The notes: generated by a model from the letters alone, not told the origin. DNA of 64,000 nucleotides from Pseudomonas alcaligenes (GCF_014490745.1 NZ_LZEU01000001.1:1077501-1141500), one strand, 5' to 3'. Positions 47,093 through 55,931 are shown, numbered from the stretch's first letter. Program-made: numbers and translations.

Positions 47093-48367
47093 TCAGGCTT
47101 TGAAACGCCCCAGCAGCGGTGCCGGGCGCGCCTTGGGCTTGGCCAGCAGCAGTTGCGCGGTGCCGATGGTGCGCTCGAGGAACCCGCCCTCGCAGTAGCA
47201 CAGGTAGAACTCCCACAGGCGGTAGAAGTAGTCGTCGTAGCCGAGCTGTTCCAGGTGGTGGCGGGCGCGGCGCAGGCCGTCGTGCCATAGGCGCAGGGTG
47301 CGTGCGTAGTGCAGGCCGAAGTCTTCCATATGGTGCAGGTTGAGGTCGCTGTCGCGCGTGATCACTTCCAGCATCTTGTGTACCGAGGGCAGGGCGCCGC
47401 CGGGGAAGATGTAGCGCTGGATGAAGTCCACCGCGTTTTTCGCCTGTTCGTAGCGCTGGTCGCGGATGGTGATGGATTGCAGCAGCATCAGCCCGTCGTC
47501 CTTGAGCAGGCGCGCGCACTGGCGGAAGTAGGTGGGCAGGAAGCGGTGGCCGACCGCCTCGATCATCTCGATCGACACCAGCTTGTCGTACTGGCCGTCG
47601 AGGTCGCGGTAGTCCTTGAGCAGCAGGGTGATGCGCTCCTGCAGGCCCTGTTCCTCGATGCGCCGCTGGGTATAGGCGAACTGTTCTTTCGACAGGGTGG
47701 TGGTGGTGACCTTGCAGCCATAGTGCACGGCTGCGTAGATGGCCATGTTGCCCCAGCCGGTGCCGATTTCCAGCAGGTGGTCGCTGGGTTGCAGGTCGAG
47801 CTTCTGGCAGATGCGCTCGAGCTTGTTCAGCTGCGCCTGTTCCAGGCTGTCGTCGGTGCTTTCGAACATGGCGGCCGAATACATCATGGTCGGGTCGAGG
47901 AACTGCTCGAACAGCTGGTTGCCGAGGTCGTAGTGGGCGGCGATGTTCCTCTGCGAGCCCTTGCGCGTGTTGCGATTGAGCCAGTGCAGGCCCTGGATCA
48001 ACGGACGGCCGAGGCGCGCCAGGCCACCTTCCATGGCATCCAGGACGTCGAGGTTGCTGACGAACACGCGGATCACCGCGGTCAGGTCCGGGGTGCTCCA
48101 GTAGCCGTGGATATAGGCCTCGCCGGAGCCGATCGAACCATTGCCGGCGACCAGGCCCCACACCGCCGGGTCGAGCACCTGGATTTCCGCATGCAGCGGC
48201 GAACCGGCCTGGCCGAACAGCAGGCGCTCGCCATTCTCGATGATCGCCAGCTGGCCATGGCGCAGCTGGCCGAGCTGGCGCAGCACGGCGCTGCGCAGCA
48301 GGCTGGCACCCAGGCCGCTGCCGGCGCGCACGCTGGATTTTGCAGAGGTCAGGTCAGGGCTTTTCAT
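47093..48367 (-). CDS. cyclopropane-fatty-acid-synthase-like SAM methyltransferase
   Basis: A 424-residue protein with the Mycolic_acid/CFA synthase domain. The SAM motif is LLEIGTGWGNMAIYAA near 196-211, and YSAAMFES is followed by DSLEQAQLNK. It has the extended N-terminal domain of CFA synthases. In photostress loci of this type these enzymes methylate unsaturated membrane lipids. It overlaps DUF1365 by 14 bases. Confidence 0.92.
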   Translation of the reverse strand: MKSPDLTSAKSSVRAGSGLGASLLRSAVLRQLGQLRHGQLAIIENGERLLFGQAGSPLHAEIQVLDPAVWGLVAGNGSIGSGEAYIHGYWSTPDLTAVIRVFVSNLDVLDAMEGGLARLGRPLIQGLHWLNRNTRKGSQRNIAAHYDLGNQLFEQFLDPTMMYSAAMFESTDDSLEQAQLNKLERICQKLDLQPSDHLLEIGTGWGNMAIYAAVHYGCKVTTTTLSKEQFAYTQRRIEEQGLQERITLLLKDYRDLDGQYDKLVSIEMIEAVGHRFLPTYFRQCARLLKDDGLMLLQSITIRDQRYEQAKNAVDFIQRYIFPGGALPSVHKMLEVITRDSDLNLHHMEDFGLHYARTLRLWHDGLRRARHHLEQLGYDDYFYRLWEFYLCYCEGGFLERTIGTAQLLLAKPKARPAPLLGRFKA

Positions 48368-49145
48368 GGCGGGGCTCCAGATGGGCGACGCGGTACTCGC
48401 CGGTCGCCGCTTGATGGGAAAAGATCGGGATGCGCTTGAGCAGCAGGCGCAGGGCCTGCCAGTAGATGCCGAGCAGGGTCTTGCCGGTCATCCAGGGGAA
48501 ACTCAGCAGGTAGCGGTGCAGGCTGGCGCGGTCGAGGGTGTGGCGTTGGAGGCCGAGGCTGGCGGCGAACAGCTTGGTTTCACCCTGCCAGTCCTCCATG
48601 TGGATGTGCAGGCGCTCGCCGGGGTTGGAGAAGCGCATGCGGTATTCCAGCTCGCGCGGCAGGAATGGCGAGACATGGAAACTCTTGGCCACCCGCTGGC
48701 GCGACTCGCCGCTGGGATTGGCCGGCAGCACGTAGTGGTAGCGCTCGCGCCAGGGTGTGTTGCTGACTTCGCAGAGGATCGCCGCCAGCCGGCCGTCGGC
48801 CTCGAAGCAGTAGAAGAAGCTGGCCGGGTTGAACGCCAGGCCCCAGCTGCGTGGCTGCGCCAGCAGGCAGATGCGGCCTTGCGGGGTGTGGCCGAGGGCG
48901 GCGCCGACCCGTTGGCGCACGGCATCGATCAGGCGCACGCCGCTTCTGGTGAGCTGCGGCAGGAAGTCCGTCTCGCGGAAGGCGAAAGCAGCCCAGCGCG
49001 AGCGCCCGGCCAGCGGCGAGAGGGCCAGTACGGCATCCTGTTCGTCGAGGTCGAGCCACAGCATGCCCATGCGATAGCGGAAGGCATGGCCGCGCGGCAG
49101 GAAGCGCCGGTGACCGACCCAGCCGCTGTACAGGGCGCTGTTCAC
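48354..49145 (-). CDS. DUF1365 protein
   Basis: A 263-residue protein with the DUF1365 features: N-terminal GWVGHRRFLPRGHAFRYRMGMLWLDLDE, then PRSWGLAFNPASFFYCFE and RVAKSFHVSPFLPRELEYRMRF. The family is almost always beside an FAD-dependent amine-oxidase-like gene and a cfa-like gene. It is thought to act in fatty-acid modification, but the exact reaction is unknown. Confidence 0.9.
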   Translation of the reverse strand: MNSALYSGWVGHRRFLPRGHAFRYRMGMLWLDLDEQDAVLALSPLAGRSRWAAFAFRETDFLPQLTRSGVRLIDAVRQRVGAALGHTPQGRICLLAQPRSWGLAFNPASFFYCFEADGRLAAILCEVSNTPWRERYHYVLPANPSGESRQRVAKSFHVSPFLPRELEYRMRFSNPGERLHIHMEDWQGETKLFAASLGLQRHTLDRASLHRYLLSFPWMTGKTLLGIYWQALRLLLKRIPIFSHQAATGEYRVAHLEPRHEKP

Positions 49146-50389
49146 AGGCGCTCCCCGAAGGCTTCGGCGACGCGCAGGGCGCTGACCACACCGTCTTCAT
49201 GGAAGCCGTTGGCCCAGTACGCGCCGCAGAAGTGGCTGTGCTGCACGCCGCTGATCTCGCTCCAGCGCGCCTGCGCTGCGAGCCCGGCCAGGCTGTATTG
49301 CGGGTGGGCGTAGCGGTAGCGGCCGAGGATCTTGGCCGGGTCGATGGCGGCGGTCTGGTTGAGGCTGACGCAGAAGGTGCTGTCGCTCTCGATGCCCTGC
49401 AGGATGTTCATGTTGTAGGTGACGGCCGCAGGCTGGTCACTCGGCCCGCCGAGGCGGTAGTTCCAGCTGGCCCAGGCCAGCGGGCGGTCGGGCAACAGGC
49501 GGGTGTCGGTGTGCAGCACCACCTCGTTGTCGGCGTAGCGTAGCGCACCCAGGATCTCGCGCTCGGCCGCACTCGGCTCGGCCAGCAGGGCCAGGGCCTG
49601 GTCGCTGTGGCAGGCGAACACGATGGCGTCGAAGCGCTCGCTGCCGGCGGTGCTGTGCACCGTCACCCCGTCGGCGTCGCGCTCGACCCGCTGCACCGGG
49701 CAGTTCAGGCGGATCTTCTCGGCGAAGCCGGCGCACAGGGGCGCCACATAGCTGCGCGAGCCGCCGCTGACCACATGCCACTGCGGGCGGTTGCTGACCG
49801 AGAGCAGGCCGTGATTCTTGAAGAAACGCACGAAGAACTGCAGCGGGAAGCCGAGCATGTCGGCCAGCGACATCGACCAGATCGCCGCGCCCATCGGCAC
49901 GATGTAATGGTTGATGAAGCGCTGGCCATAGCCGCGCTGCTGCAGGTACTGGCCGAGCGTCAGGTCGGCGGCGATGTGCTGCTCGGCCAGGTCGAACTGG
50001 GCTTCGCGATTGAAGCGCAGGATGTCGCGCAGCATGCCCCAGAAGCGTGGCGAGAGCAGGTTGCGGCGCTGGGCGAACAGGCTGTTGAGGTTGTTGCCGT
50101 TGTACTCGGCGCCGCTGGCCGGGTCGTGCACCGAGAAGCTCATTTCGGTGGGCTGCGAGGCCACCCCGAGCTGGTCGAGCAGGCGGATGAAGTTGGGGTA
50201 GGTCCAGTCGTTGAATACGATAAAGCCGGTATCTATCGCATAGCTTCGGCCTTGTACTTCGACGTCCACGGTATGGGTATGGCCGCCTATCCAGTCGCCG
50301 GCCTCGAACACCTGGATATCGTGCTGGCGGTTGAGCAGGTAGGCGCTGGTCAGGCCGGCGATGCCGCTGCCGACTATGGCGATTTTCAT
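49142..50389 (-). CDS. FAD-dependent amine-oxidase-like oxidoreductase
   Basis: A 415-residue protein with the FAD-binding GSGIAGLTSAYLL at 7-19 and a flavin amine oxidase fold. Its C-terminus contains FCGAYWANGFHEDGV, the second FAD-contact region. Homologues in this gene set are implicated in modifying fatty acids under light or singlet-oxygen stress. It overlaps both neighbours by four bases. Confidence 0.9.
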   Translation of the reverse strand: MKIAIVGSGIAGLTSAYLLNRQHDIQVFEAGDWIGGHTHTVDVEVQGRSYAIDTGFIVFNDWTYPNFIRLLDQLGVASQPTEMSFSVHDPASGAEYNGNNLNSLFAQRRNLLSPRFWGMLRDILRFNREAQFDLAEQHIAADLTLGQYLQQRGYGQRFINHYIVPMGAAIWSMSLADMLGFPLQFFVRFFKNHGLLSVSNRPQWHVVSGGSRSYVAPLCAGFAEKIRLNCPVQRVERDADGVTVHSTAGSERFDAIVFACHSDQALALLAEPSAAEREILGALRYADNEVVLHTDTRLLPDRPLAWASWNYRLGGPSDQPAAVTYNMNILQGIESDSTFCVSLNQTAAIDPAKILGRYRYAHPQYSLAGLAAQARWSEISGVQHSHFCGAYWANGFHEDGVVSALRVAEAFGERL

Positions 50390-51141
50390 GATGGGGATTC
50401 CGTGCGTGCCAGGCGTTTGCCCAGGGCCAGTTGCAGGCCCTTGGGCAGGTGGCCGAGCAGTTTCAGGGTGGCGATGAACAGGCCGGGGAAGGCGATCTCG
50501 TAGGGGCGTCGCGCCAGGCGCTCGGCGATATGCCGGGCGGCCTTGTCCACCGGCCAGCGCAGCGGCATGGGGAAGTCGTTCTTCTGCGTCAGCGGGGTGT
50601 CGACGAAGCCCGGGCTGACCAGGGTGACGGCGATGCCTTCGCTGGCCAGGTCGAGACGCAGGGATTCCAGCAGGTAGCGCAGGGCCGCCTTGGACGCGCC
50701 ATAGGCACCGGCACGCGGCAGCGGCAGGTAGGTGACCGAACTGCCGACTCCGACCAGGTGGGGTTGCACGCCCTTGCGCAGCAGCGGCAGGGCGGCCTCG
50801 ATGCAGTGGCTGGTGGCAAGCAGGTTGCTGTTCATCACCCGCTCGACCAGCGCCGCCTCGAACTGCCGGGCCTCGATGTACTCGCAGGTGCCGGCATTGA
50901 GGATGGCCATGTCCAGTGCGCCCCAGTGCCGGGCGATGCGCTCGCCGATGGCCTGCACCTGCTCGGCGTCCGTCAGGTCGCCGGGAGCCAGCAGCACCTG
51001 CTGCGGAAAGCGCTCGGCCAGGGCGTGCAGGGCGCCGGCATTGCGTGCGCTGACAGCCAGGTGATGGCCCTGCAGCAGCAGAACATCCGCCAGAGCCGCG
51101 CCGATGCCGCTGCTGGCGCCGGTGAGCCAGATGCGCTTCAT
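50386..51141 (-). CDS. short-chain dehydrogenase/reductase
   Basis: A 251-residue SDR with cofactor loop TGASSGIGAALA (8-19), NAG at about 91-93, and catalytic S-Y-K as VGSSVTYLPLP, then YGASK. It has the ATGA overlap with its neighbours. It is the SDR always found in this photolyase/FAD operon; the substrate is unknown. Confidence 0.92.
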   Translation of the reverse strand: MKRIWLTGASSGIGAALADVLLLQGHHLAVSARNAGALHALAERFPQQVLLAPGDLTDAEQVQAIGERIARHWGALDMAILNAGTCEYIEARQFEAALVERVMNSNLLATSHCIEAALPLLRKGVQPHLVGVGSSVTYLPLPRAGAYGASKAALRYLLESLRLDLASEGIAVTLVSPGFVDTPLTQKNDFPMPLRWPVDKAARHIAERLARRPYEIAFPGLFIATLKLLGHLPKGLQLALGKRLARTESPS

Positions 51142-51560
51142 GTCAGGCGCCCCTTCAGCCAGGCGATCACCCGGCCGAGCAGCGGCACATGCTCGTAGAG
51201 CAGGGCGCCGGCATCGAAGTAGTCGCGGTGCTGGTAGACCTTGTCCCACCACAACAGGTGCGAGCAGCCATCGACGCGGATCAGCGCGCCGCCGCGCAGG
51301 CGCGGGTGGCGGTAGCTCATGCTCCAGCGCAGGTAGCCTTCACCATCGCTGACCTGATCAAAGCCGTGGAACTCGAAGTGCAGCTGCTGGATGTTGCCGT
51401 ACAGCTCGCCGAAGTAGCCACGCAGGGCCGGCAGGCCACGCACCTCGTGGAGCGGGTCGCGAAACAGCACATCGTCGCTGTACAGCTCGCGCAGCAGGTC
51501 GAGGTTGCCGGCATGCAGGCCGGCGAAGCGTTCGGCGAACCGGCGCAGGTAGTCAGACAT
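51138..51560 (-). CDS. SnoaL/NTF2-like protein
   Basis: A 140-residue single alpha+beta NTF2-like domain (LLRELYSDDVLFRDPLHEV). It has no distinct catalytic motif. It overlaps the photolyase gene and the SDR gene. Confidence 0.88.
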   Translation of the reverse strand: MSDYLRRFAERFAGLHAGNLDLLRELYSDDVLFRDPLHEVRGLPALRGYFGELYGNIQQLHFEFHGFDQVSDGEGYLRWSMSYRHPRLRGGALIRVDGCSHLLWWDKVYQHRDYFDAGALLYEHVPLLGRVIAWLKGRLT

Positions 51561-52992
51561 GGCTGGACTCCAGCGGCTGCAGGCTCTTGAAGGCCTGCAG
51601 CACGCGCTCGCGCGAGTGGCCCAGGTCGACGATCGGGCGTGGGTAGTCGGCGACGCCGAACAGCCCGCCCATGGCCGACGGATCGTGGATATCGCGCTTG
51701 TTGAGGGCGGCCAGTTCCGGCACCCAGGTGCGGATGAAGCGGCCGTCCGGGTCGAATTTCTGCGACTGGCTGATCGGGTTGAAGATGCGGAAGTAGGGCG
51801 CCGCGTCGGTGCCGGTGGAGGCGCTCCACTGCCAGCCGCCGTTGTTGGCGGCCAGGTCGCCGTCGATCAGGTGGCGCATGAAGAAACGTTCGCCTGCGCG
51901 CCAGTCGATCAGCAGGTTCTTGGTCAGGAACATCGCCACCACCATGCGCAGGCGGTTGTGCATCCAGCCGGTGGCCAGCAGCTGGCGCATGGCCGCGTCG
52001 ACCAGCGGGATGCCGGTGCGCCCCTGTTGCCAGGCGGCCAGGTCATCCGGCGCATCGCGCCAGGGCAACGCCTCGGTTTCCAGGCGGAAGGCACGGTGGC
52101 GCGAGACGCGCGGATAGCCGACCAGGATGTGCTTGTAGAACTCGCGCCAGAGCAGCTCGTTGATCCAGCTGACGGCGCCGGGGTTGCCGCTGTCGAACTC
52201 GCCCTGGTTGCCGCGCAGCGCTGCATGCAGGCACTGGCGCGGCGAGATCACCCCGGCGGCCAGGTAGGCCGACTGCTGGCTGGTGCCGGGGATGGCCGGG
52301 TAGTCGCGCGAGTCCTGGTAATCGCTCAGGCGCTCCGCGGCGAACAGCGCCAGGCGTTCCTGGGCCGCCGCTTCGCCGGCTGGCCAGAGCTGGCGCAGGC
52401 TGGCGCTGGGGGGGGCGAAGCCGTCTACTGCCACGGGGACTGCGTCGCTGGCGATGCCCAGTGGCGCCTGTGCCACGGGCAGTGGCACCAGGCCAGGCAG
52501 GCTCGTGTGCAGGCGCTGGTAGCAGACCTTGCGGAACTGGCTGTAGACCTGGAAGTAAGTGCCGGACTGGGTCAGCACGCTGCCCGGGGCGAAGAACAGC
52601 TGATCCAGATGGCTGCGCATGCTAATGCCGAGCGGTTTCAGGCTGGCGGCCACGGCGCGGTCGCGGCGGCTTTCGTGGATGCCGTATTCCTCGTTCAGGT
52701 GCACGCAGTCGATGGCGTGCTGCAGGCACAGTTCGGCGATCACCTGCGGTGCATCGCGCCAGTACGGTTCCAGGCGGATCAGCAGCGGCACGTTGAGGGC
52801 GGCCAGGCGCTGGCGCAGCTCGACCAGGTTGCGCAGCCAGAAGTCGACCTTGCACGGCGCGTCGTCGTGCGCCAGCCACTGCGGCGGGCTGAGCAGGTAG
52901 ACGGCGAGGGTCGGCCCGGCGGCCATGGCGGCGGCGAGGGCGGTGTTGTCCTGTACCCGCAGGTCAGTACGGAACCAGATCAGTTGGCGCAT
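51553..52992 (-). CDS. phrB: deoxyribodipyrimidine photolyase
   Basis: A 479-residue class I CPD photolyase with an N-terminal photolyase domain (LIWFRTDLRVQDNTAL). The C-terminal FAD domain includes WRAGERFFMRHLIDGDL, the aspartate-bearing TGTDAAPYFRIFNP and tryptophans of the electron-transfer chain. It repairs UV pyrimidine dimers using blue light. It lies 10 bases after the LitR-like gene. Confidence 0.95.
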   Translation of the reverse strand: MRQLIWFRTDLRVQDNTALAAAMAAGPTLAVYLLSPPQWLAHDDAPCKVDFWLRNLVELRQRLAALNVPLLIRLEPYWRDAPQVIAELCLQHAIDCVHLNEEYGIHESRRDRAVAASLKPLGISMRSHLDQLFFAPGSVLTQSGTYFQVYSQFRKVCYQRLHTSLPGLVPLPVAQAPLGIASDAVPVAVDGFAPPSASLRQLWPAGEAAAQERLALFAAERLSDYQDSRDYPAIPGTSQQSAYLAAGVISPRQCLHAALRGNQGEFDSGNPGAVSWINELLWREFYKHILVGYPRVSRHRAFRLETEALPWRDAPDDLAAWQQGRTGIPLVDAAMRQLLATGWMHNRLRMVVAMFLTKNLLIDWRAGERFFMRHLIDGDLAANNGGWQWSASTGTDAAPYFRIFNPISQSQKFDPDGRFIRTWVPELAALNKRDIHDPSAMGGLFGVADYPRPIVDLGHSRERVLQAFKSLQPLESSHV

Positions 52993-53002
52993 GGGTGTTC
53001 CT

Positions 53003-53917
53003 CTACAACAGCGCCTGCTGGCGCAGGAGTTCTTCGGCGGCGAGTGGGTCGGCGGCCAGGTGCAGGCCGGGGATGTCGTGCAGCTGTTCGGCGTGGATCT
53101 GCGTCACCGCACCGACCAGCAGCAGCGGCACGGTGCAGCTGCCGAGCAGGCGTGGCAGCTCGCGGCGCAGCTGGCCGGCGTCGAGGGCCTGGCTGGAATA
53201 CAGCAGCACGGCGCGCGGCGCGAGGTTATCCAGGGCCAGGGGCAGCTCGGTCAGCGGCGGCGGCCAGTCGAGCACTTCCACCGGGCAGCCGGCGCAGCTG
53301 GCCAGCCAGGCGCACAGCCACAGGCGTGGCTCCAGCGGCAGGTCGCTGAGGTTGAGCAGCAGCAGCGGGGCGCCGTTCTGCTGGCGATTGTCGTGGTACA
53401 GCCGGGCGCCTAGCTTGCTGCGCAGCCAGGAGTGGAAGAACACCCGCTCCAGCTGAGCGCCGAAGGGCTCGTTCTGCCAGCGCTGTTCCAGCTCGGCGAA
53501 CAGCGGCAGCAGCAACTGCTGACACAGGGTATGCGGCGGATAGAGGGCCAGGGCCCGGTTGAACTGCTCGTCCAGCTGGCGCGTGGCCTGGCCGGCGATG
53601 CTGTGGGTCAGCCCCAGGCGCAGGGTCTGCCAGAGGTCGCCGGCCACCGGATCGGCCGGAGCGTGCTGTTCCAGCAGCTCGCGCACCTGGCCGACCGCCA
53701 CGCCGCGCGCCAGCCAGGTGAGGATGGCCTGGATGCGCGCCACGTTGTCCGCGGAGTACAGGCGATGACCCTTGGCCGTGCGGTGTGGTACGACCAGACC
53801 GTAGCGGCGCTCCCAGGCGCGCAGGGTCACCGGGTTGACCCCGGTGCTGCGCGCCACTTCGCGGATCGGCAGGTAACCCTGGGCGAGGGCGGCCTGGTAG
53901 TCGTCCAGTTCGTCCAT
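53003..53917 (-). CDS. LitR-like MerR-family regulator (class II)
   Basis: A 304-residue protein with an N-terminal MerR HTH (REVARSTGVNPVTLRAWERRYG) and a helical C-terminal domain like that of LitR/CarH. The B12-linked features are altered: the W-x9-E-H motif reads W-x9-E-R (WQNEPFGAQLER), and the cobalamin His loop is replaced by SDLPLEPRLWLC. It should therefore be a B12-independent class II type that needs a separate photoreceptor (a LOV protein in P. putida), not seen in this window. ATG 53917 overlaps the stop of the upstream gene (TGATG). Confidence 0.85.
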   Translation of the reverse strand: MDELDDYQAALAQGYLPIREVARSTGVNPVTLRAWERRYGLVVPHRTAKGHRLYSADNVARIQAILTWLARGVAVGQVRELLEQHAPADPVAGDLWQTLRLGLTHSIAGQATRQLDEQFNRALALYPPHTLCQQLLLPLFAELEQRWQNEPFGAQLERVFFHSWLRSKLGARLYHDNRQQNGAPLLLLNLSDLPLEPRLWLCAWLASCAGCPVEVLDWPPPLTELPLALDNLAPRAVLLYSSQALDAGQLRRELPRLLGSCTVPLLLVGAVTQIHAEQLHDIPGLHLAADPLAAEELLRQQALL

Positions 53918-54879
53918 CACAGGGCATTCCGCAAACTGAGGTTTTCCGGGTGCGGCTGCAGGTAGGCCTGTTGCGCCACATAGTGGTGGGGATGCTGGCG
54001 AAAGTGGTGCTTGAGCAGGGTCAGCGGCACCACCAGCGGCACGATGCCGCGGCGGTATTGCTCGATCAGTTGCTGCAGTTCCGCCTTCTCGGCGCCGCTC
54101 AAGGCCTGCTTGAGGTAGCCGCACAGGTGCTGCAGCACGTTGCTGTGGGTGCCACGGGTGGCGCACTTCTGCAGGGCGGTCATCAACTGGCTGAAATAGC
54201 GTGGCCCCAGCTCGGCCGGATCGTGCCGGCCCAGCTCGCCGAGCAGGCGGCCGAGGGCCTGGTACTGCAGCGGGTTGTGGGCCATCAGCTGGTACTTGTA
54301 GCGCGCGTGGAAGTCGGTGATGGCGCGGCGGCTCAGCCCGCTGGCGAGCAGGCGTTGCCATTCGGCATAGGCGTAGACGCGGGTGAGGAAATTCTCGCGC
54401 AGCACCGGGTCGTTGAGGCGGCCGTCTTCTTCCACCGGCAGATCCGGGCGCAGGCGGCAGAAGGCCGCGCTGTACAGACCGCGGCCTGTGCTGGCGGCGG
54501 GCGTGCCGTTGGCCTGGTAGACCTTGACCCGCTGCAGCCCGCAGGACGGCGATTGCTGCATGAAGATGTAGCCGCAGATGTCGTCCAGTTCACCGGCCAT
54601 CTGCGTGCCGTAGTCAGTCAGGGCCTGGCTGACATCGCGCTGGTGGTCGCGGGTGGCCACTGCTCGCGGCGCCTGTGGATCGCCCACCAGACGGATTGGT
54701 TCGCGCGGCACGCCCAGGCCGATGGCCACTTCCGGACACAGGGGGACGAACTCGAAGTGCTCGGCCAGGGTCTCGCGGCACAGGCGTGAGGCCTTGTGTC
54801 CGCCGTTGTAGCGCACCTCGGCACCGAGCAGGCAGGCGCTGATGGCGAGTCTGGGCTTGTGGGGGGCGACAGTGTGCAT
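53917..54879 (-). CDS. DUF523/DUF1722 (YbgA-like) protein
   Basis: A 320-residue protein combining DUF523 (about 10-160; ISACLLGAEVRYNGGHK and QQSPSCGL motifs) and DUF1722 (about 195-310, with FHARYKYQLMAH). It occurs frequently with photolyase; the reaction is unknown. It is the first gene after the TGTACA promoter region and thus heads the operon. Confidence 0.88.
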   Translation of the reverse strand: MHTVAPHKPRLAISACLLGAEVRYNGGHKASRLCRETLAEHFEFVPLCPEVAIGLGVPREPIRLVGDPQAPRAVATRDHQRDVSQALTDYGTQMAGELDDICGYIFMQQSPSCGLQRVKVYQANGTPAASTGRGLYSAAFCRLRPDLPVEEDGRLNDPVLRENFLTRVYAYAEWQRLLASGLSRRAITDFHARYKYQLMAHNPLQYQALGRLLGELGRHDPAELGPRYFSQLMTALQKCATRGTHSNVLQHLCGYLKQALSGAEKAELQQLIEQYRRGIVPLVVPLTLLKHHFRQHPHHYVAQQAYLQPHPENLSLRNAL

Positions 54880-54900
54880 GGGACGGCCTGCAGCGTTTCT

Positions 54901-54924
54901 TGTACAAGATCTATTTCTTGTACA
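54901..54924. promoter_or_regulatory. LitR-type operator pair A (TGTACA-N12-TGTACA)
   Basis: TGTACA at 54901-54906, 12 bases, then TGTACA at 54919-54924. The first box is part of the perfect palindrome CTTGTACAAG (54899-54908). It matches T(G/A)TACA-N12-TGTA, which I recall as the P. putida class II LitR (PplR) site. It lies about 20 bases upstream of the DUF523 start. Confidence 0.8.
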
Positions 54925-54934
54925 GCTTTAGGCA

Positions 54935-54962
54935 ATCATAGGGCATGGTTTGTACAAGACAA
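54935..54962 (-). promoter_or_regulatory. candidate light-regulated promoter of the DUF523-litR-phrB operon
   Basis: Reading leftward, TTGTCT (54957-54962) as -35 and TATGAT (54935-54940) as -10 are 16 bases apart. The TGTACA box at 54951-54956 lies in the spacer next to the -35, so a bound MerR-type protein could act directly on polymerase. Confidence 0.6.
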
Positions 54963-54974
54963 GTGCCTTGTACA
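54951..54974. promoter_or_regulatory. LitR-type operator pair B (TGTACA-N12-TGTACA)
   Basis: TGTACA at 54951-54956 and 54969-54974, again exactly 12 bases apart. This second copy overlaps the -35 of the candidate promoter. Four identical hexamers within 74 bases are far beyond chance. Confidence 0.82.
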
Positions 54975-55029
54975 ACTTTTCTGCGGTTTGTTTTCGACTG
55001 GCAGATGCCCGCTTTGCACCGGATCCGCT

Positions 55030-55593
55030 TCAGCCAATCTGCAGGGTTTTGCCGAGGTAGTCGAAGAGCAGGCAGTAGAGGGTAATCGGCAGCGGCAGGC
55101 CGAGCAGGGTGCCGAGCAGGTAGTGGCGCCAGCGCACCCCGGACAGGGCGAGGGCGTAGTTCAGCGGCGGTACGGTCTGGAACAGCAGGCGCAACAGGAT
55201 GACGCTGCCCAGCGGGTGGGCGTCCAGGCGACTGAGGATGTGTCGGGCCAGGCGATTGTCCAGCTGGCGCAGGGCGTTGCCGCCCATCCAGCGGATCAGG
55301 CCGAAAGTGGTCAGGCACGACAGGCAGGCAGCCAGGTAGGTCGCCAGGCCGCCCCAGGTCTTGCCGAAGGCCAGCACGGCGGCGGCCAGGAAGATCCAGC
55401 CCGGCAGCTGGATCAGGTTGCCCAGGGCGAACAGCAGGATGAACAGCAGCAGCCCGCCGAGCCGGTGGGCCAGCAGCAGGTGCTGGAGGAATTCAAGGCT
55501 GAAGTGCTGGCGCAGGCCGGACAGCTGGAACACGGCAAACAGCACGCCGAGGAACAGGCCGATCAGCAGCAGGCGGGCGTATTGGCGCATCAC
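55030..55593 (-). CDS. VTT-domain (TVP38/TMEM64, SNARE-associated-like) membrane protein
   Basis: A 187-residue polytopic protein with about five helices and the central VTT-domain motif GYPAAVLAFGKTWGGLATYLAA-like segment (here FLAAAVLAFGKTWGG, about 71-85). The family is related to DedA proteins that move lipids across membranes. It starts 21 bases after the small winged-helix gene. Its stop is followed by the LitR operator region. Confidence 0.87.
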   Translation of the reverse strand: MMRQYARLLLIGLFLGVLFAVFQLSGLRQHFSLEFLQHLLLAHRLGGLLLFILLFALGNLIQLPGWIFLAAAVLAFGKTWGGLATYLAACLSCLTTFGLIRWMGGNALRQLDNRLARHILSRLDAHPLGSVILLRLLFQTVPPLNYALALSGVRWRHYLLGTLLGLPLPITLYCLLFDYLGKTLQIG

Positions 55594-55614
55594 CGTCTCC
55601 TGGCGCCAGCGGGC

Positions 55615-55911
55615 TCAGGGGTAGCCGAGCAGGGTCTTGATCCGTACCAGGTTGGCGGCGATCCACTGCCGGTCGATGGCGCCCCAGTCACGGATCTCGT
55701 AATGCCCGGCGTTGTTGCGCTCGCCGTCCTGCTGGACGAAGACGCAGTCGATATCCAGCTCGCCCAGGGCCAGCAGGGTGTCCTGGGCGGTGCGCCGAGG
55801 CATGCCGGTGGCGGCCATCAGCGCCGGCACGTTGTTGGCCGTGGCGCTGTCGATCAGCCAGGCCACGTACAGGCGGCGGTAGAAACTGGTCTTGGTCTTG
55901 CTCGCGTCCAT
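55615..55911 (-). CDS. small winged-helix DNA-binding-like protein
   Basis: A 98-residue protein with a likely helix-turn-helix (VPALMAATGMPRRTAQDTLLAL, about 28-49) and a short beta wing. It is probably a DNA-binding protein whose target is unknown. It lies 20 bases after nhaD and before the VTT gene, so the three are probably one transcript. Confidence 0.78.
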   Translation of the reverse strand: MDASKTKTSFYRRLYVAWLIDSATANNVPALMAATGMPRRTAQDTLLALGELDIDCVFVQQDGERNNAGHYEIRDWGAIDRQWIAANLVRIKTLLGYP

Positions 55912-55931
55912 GGGCAACTCCAGGCGGATGA

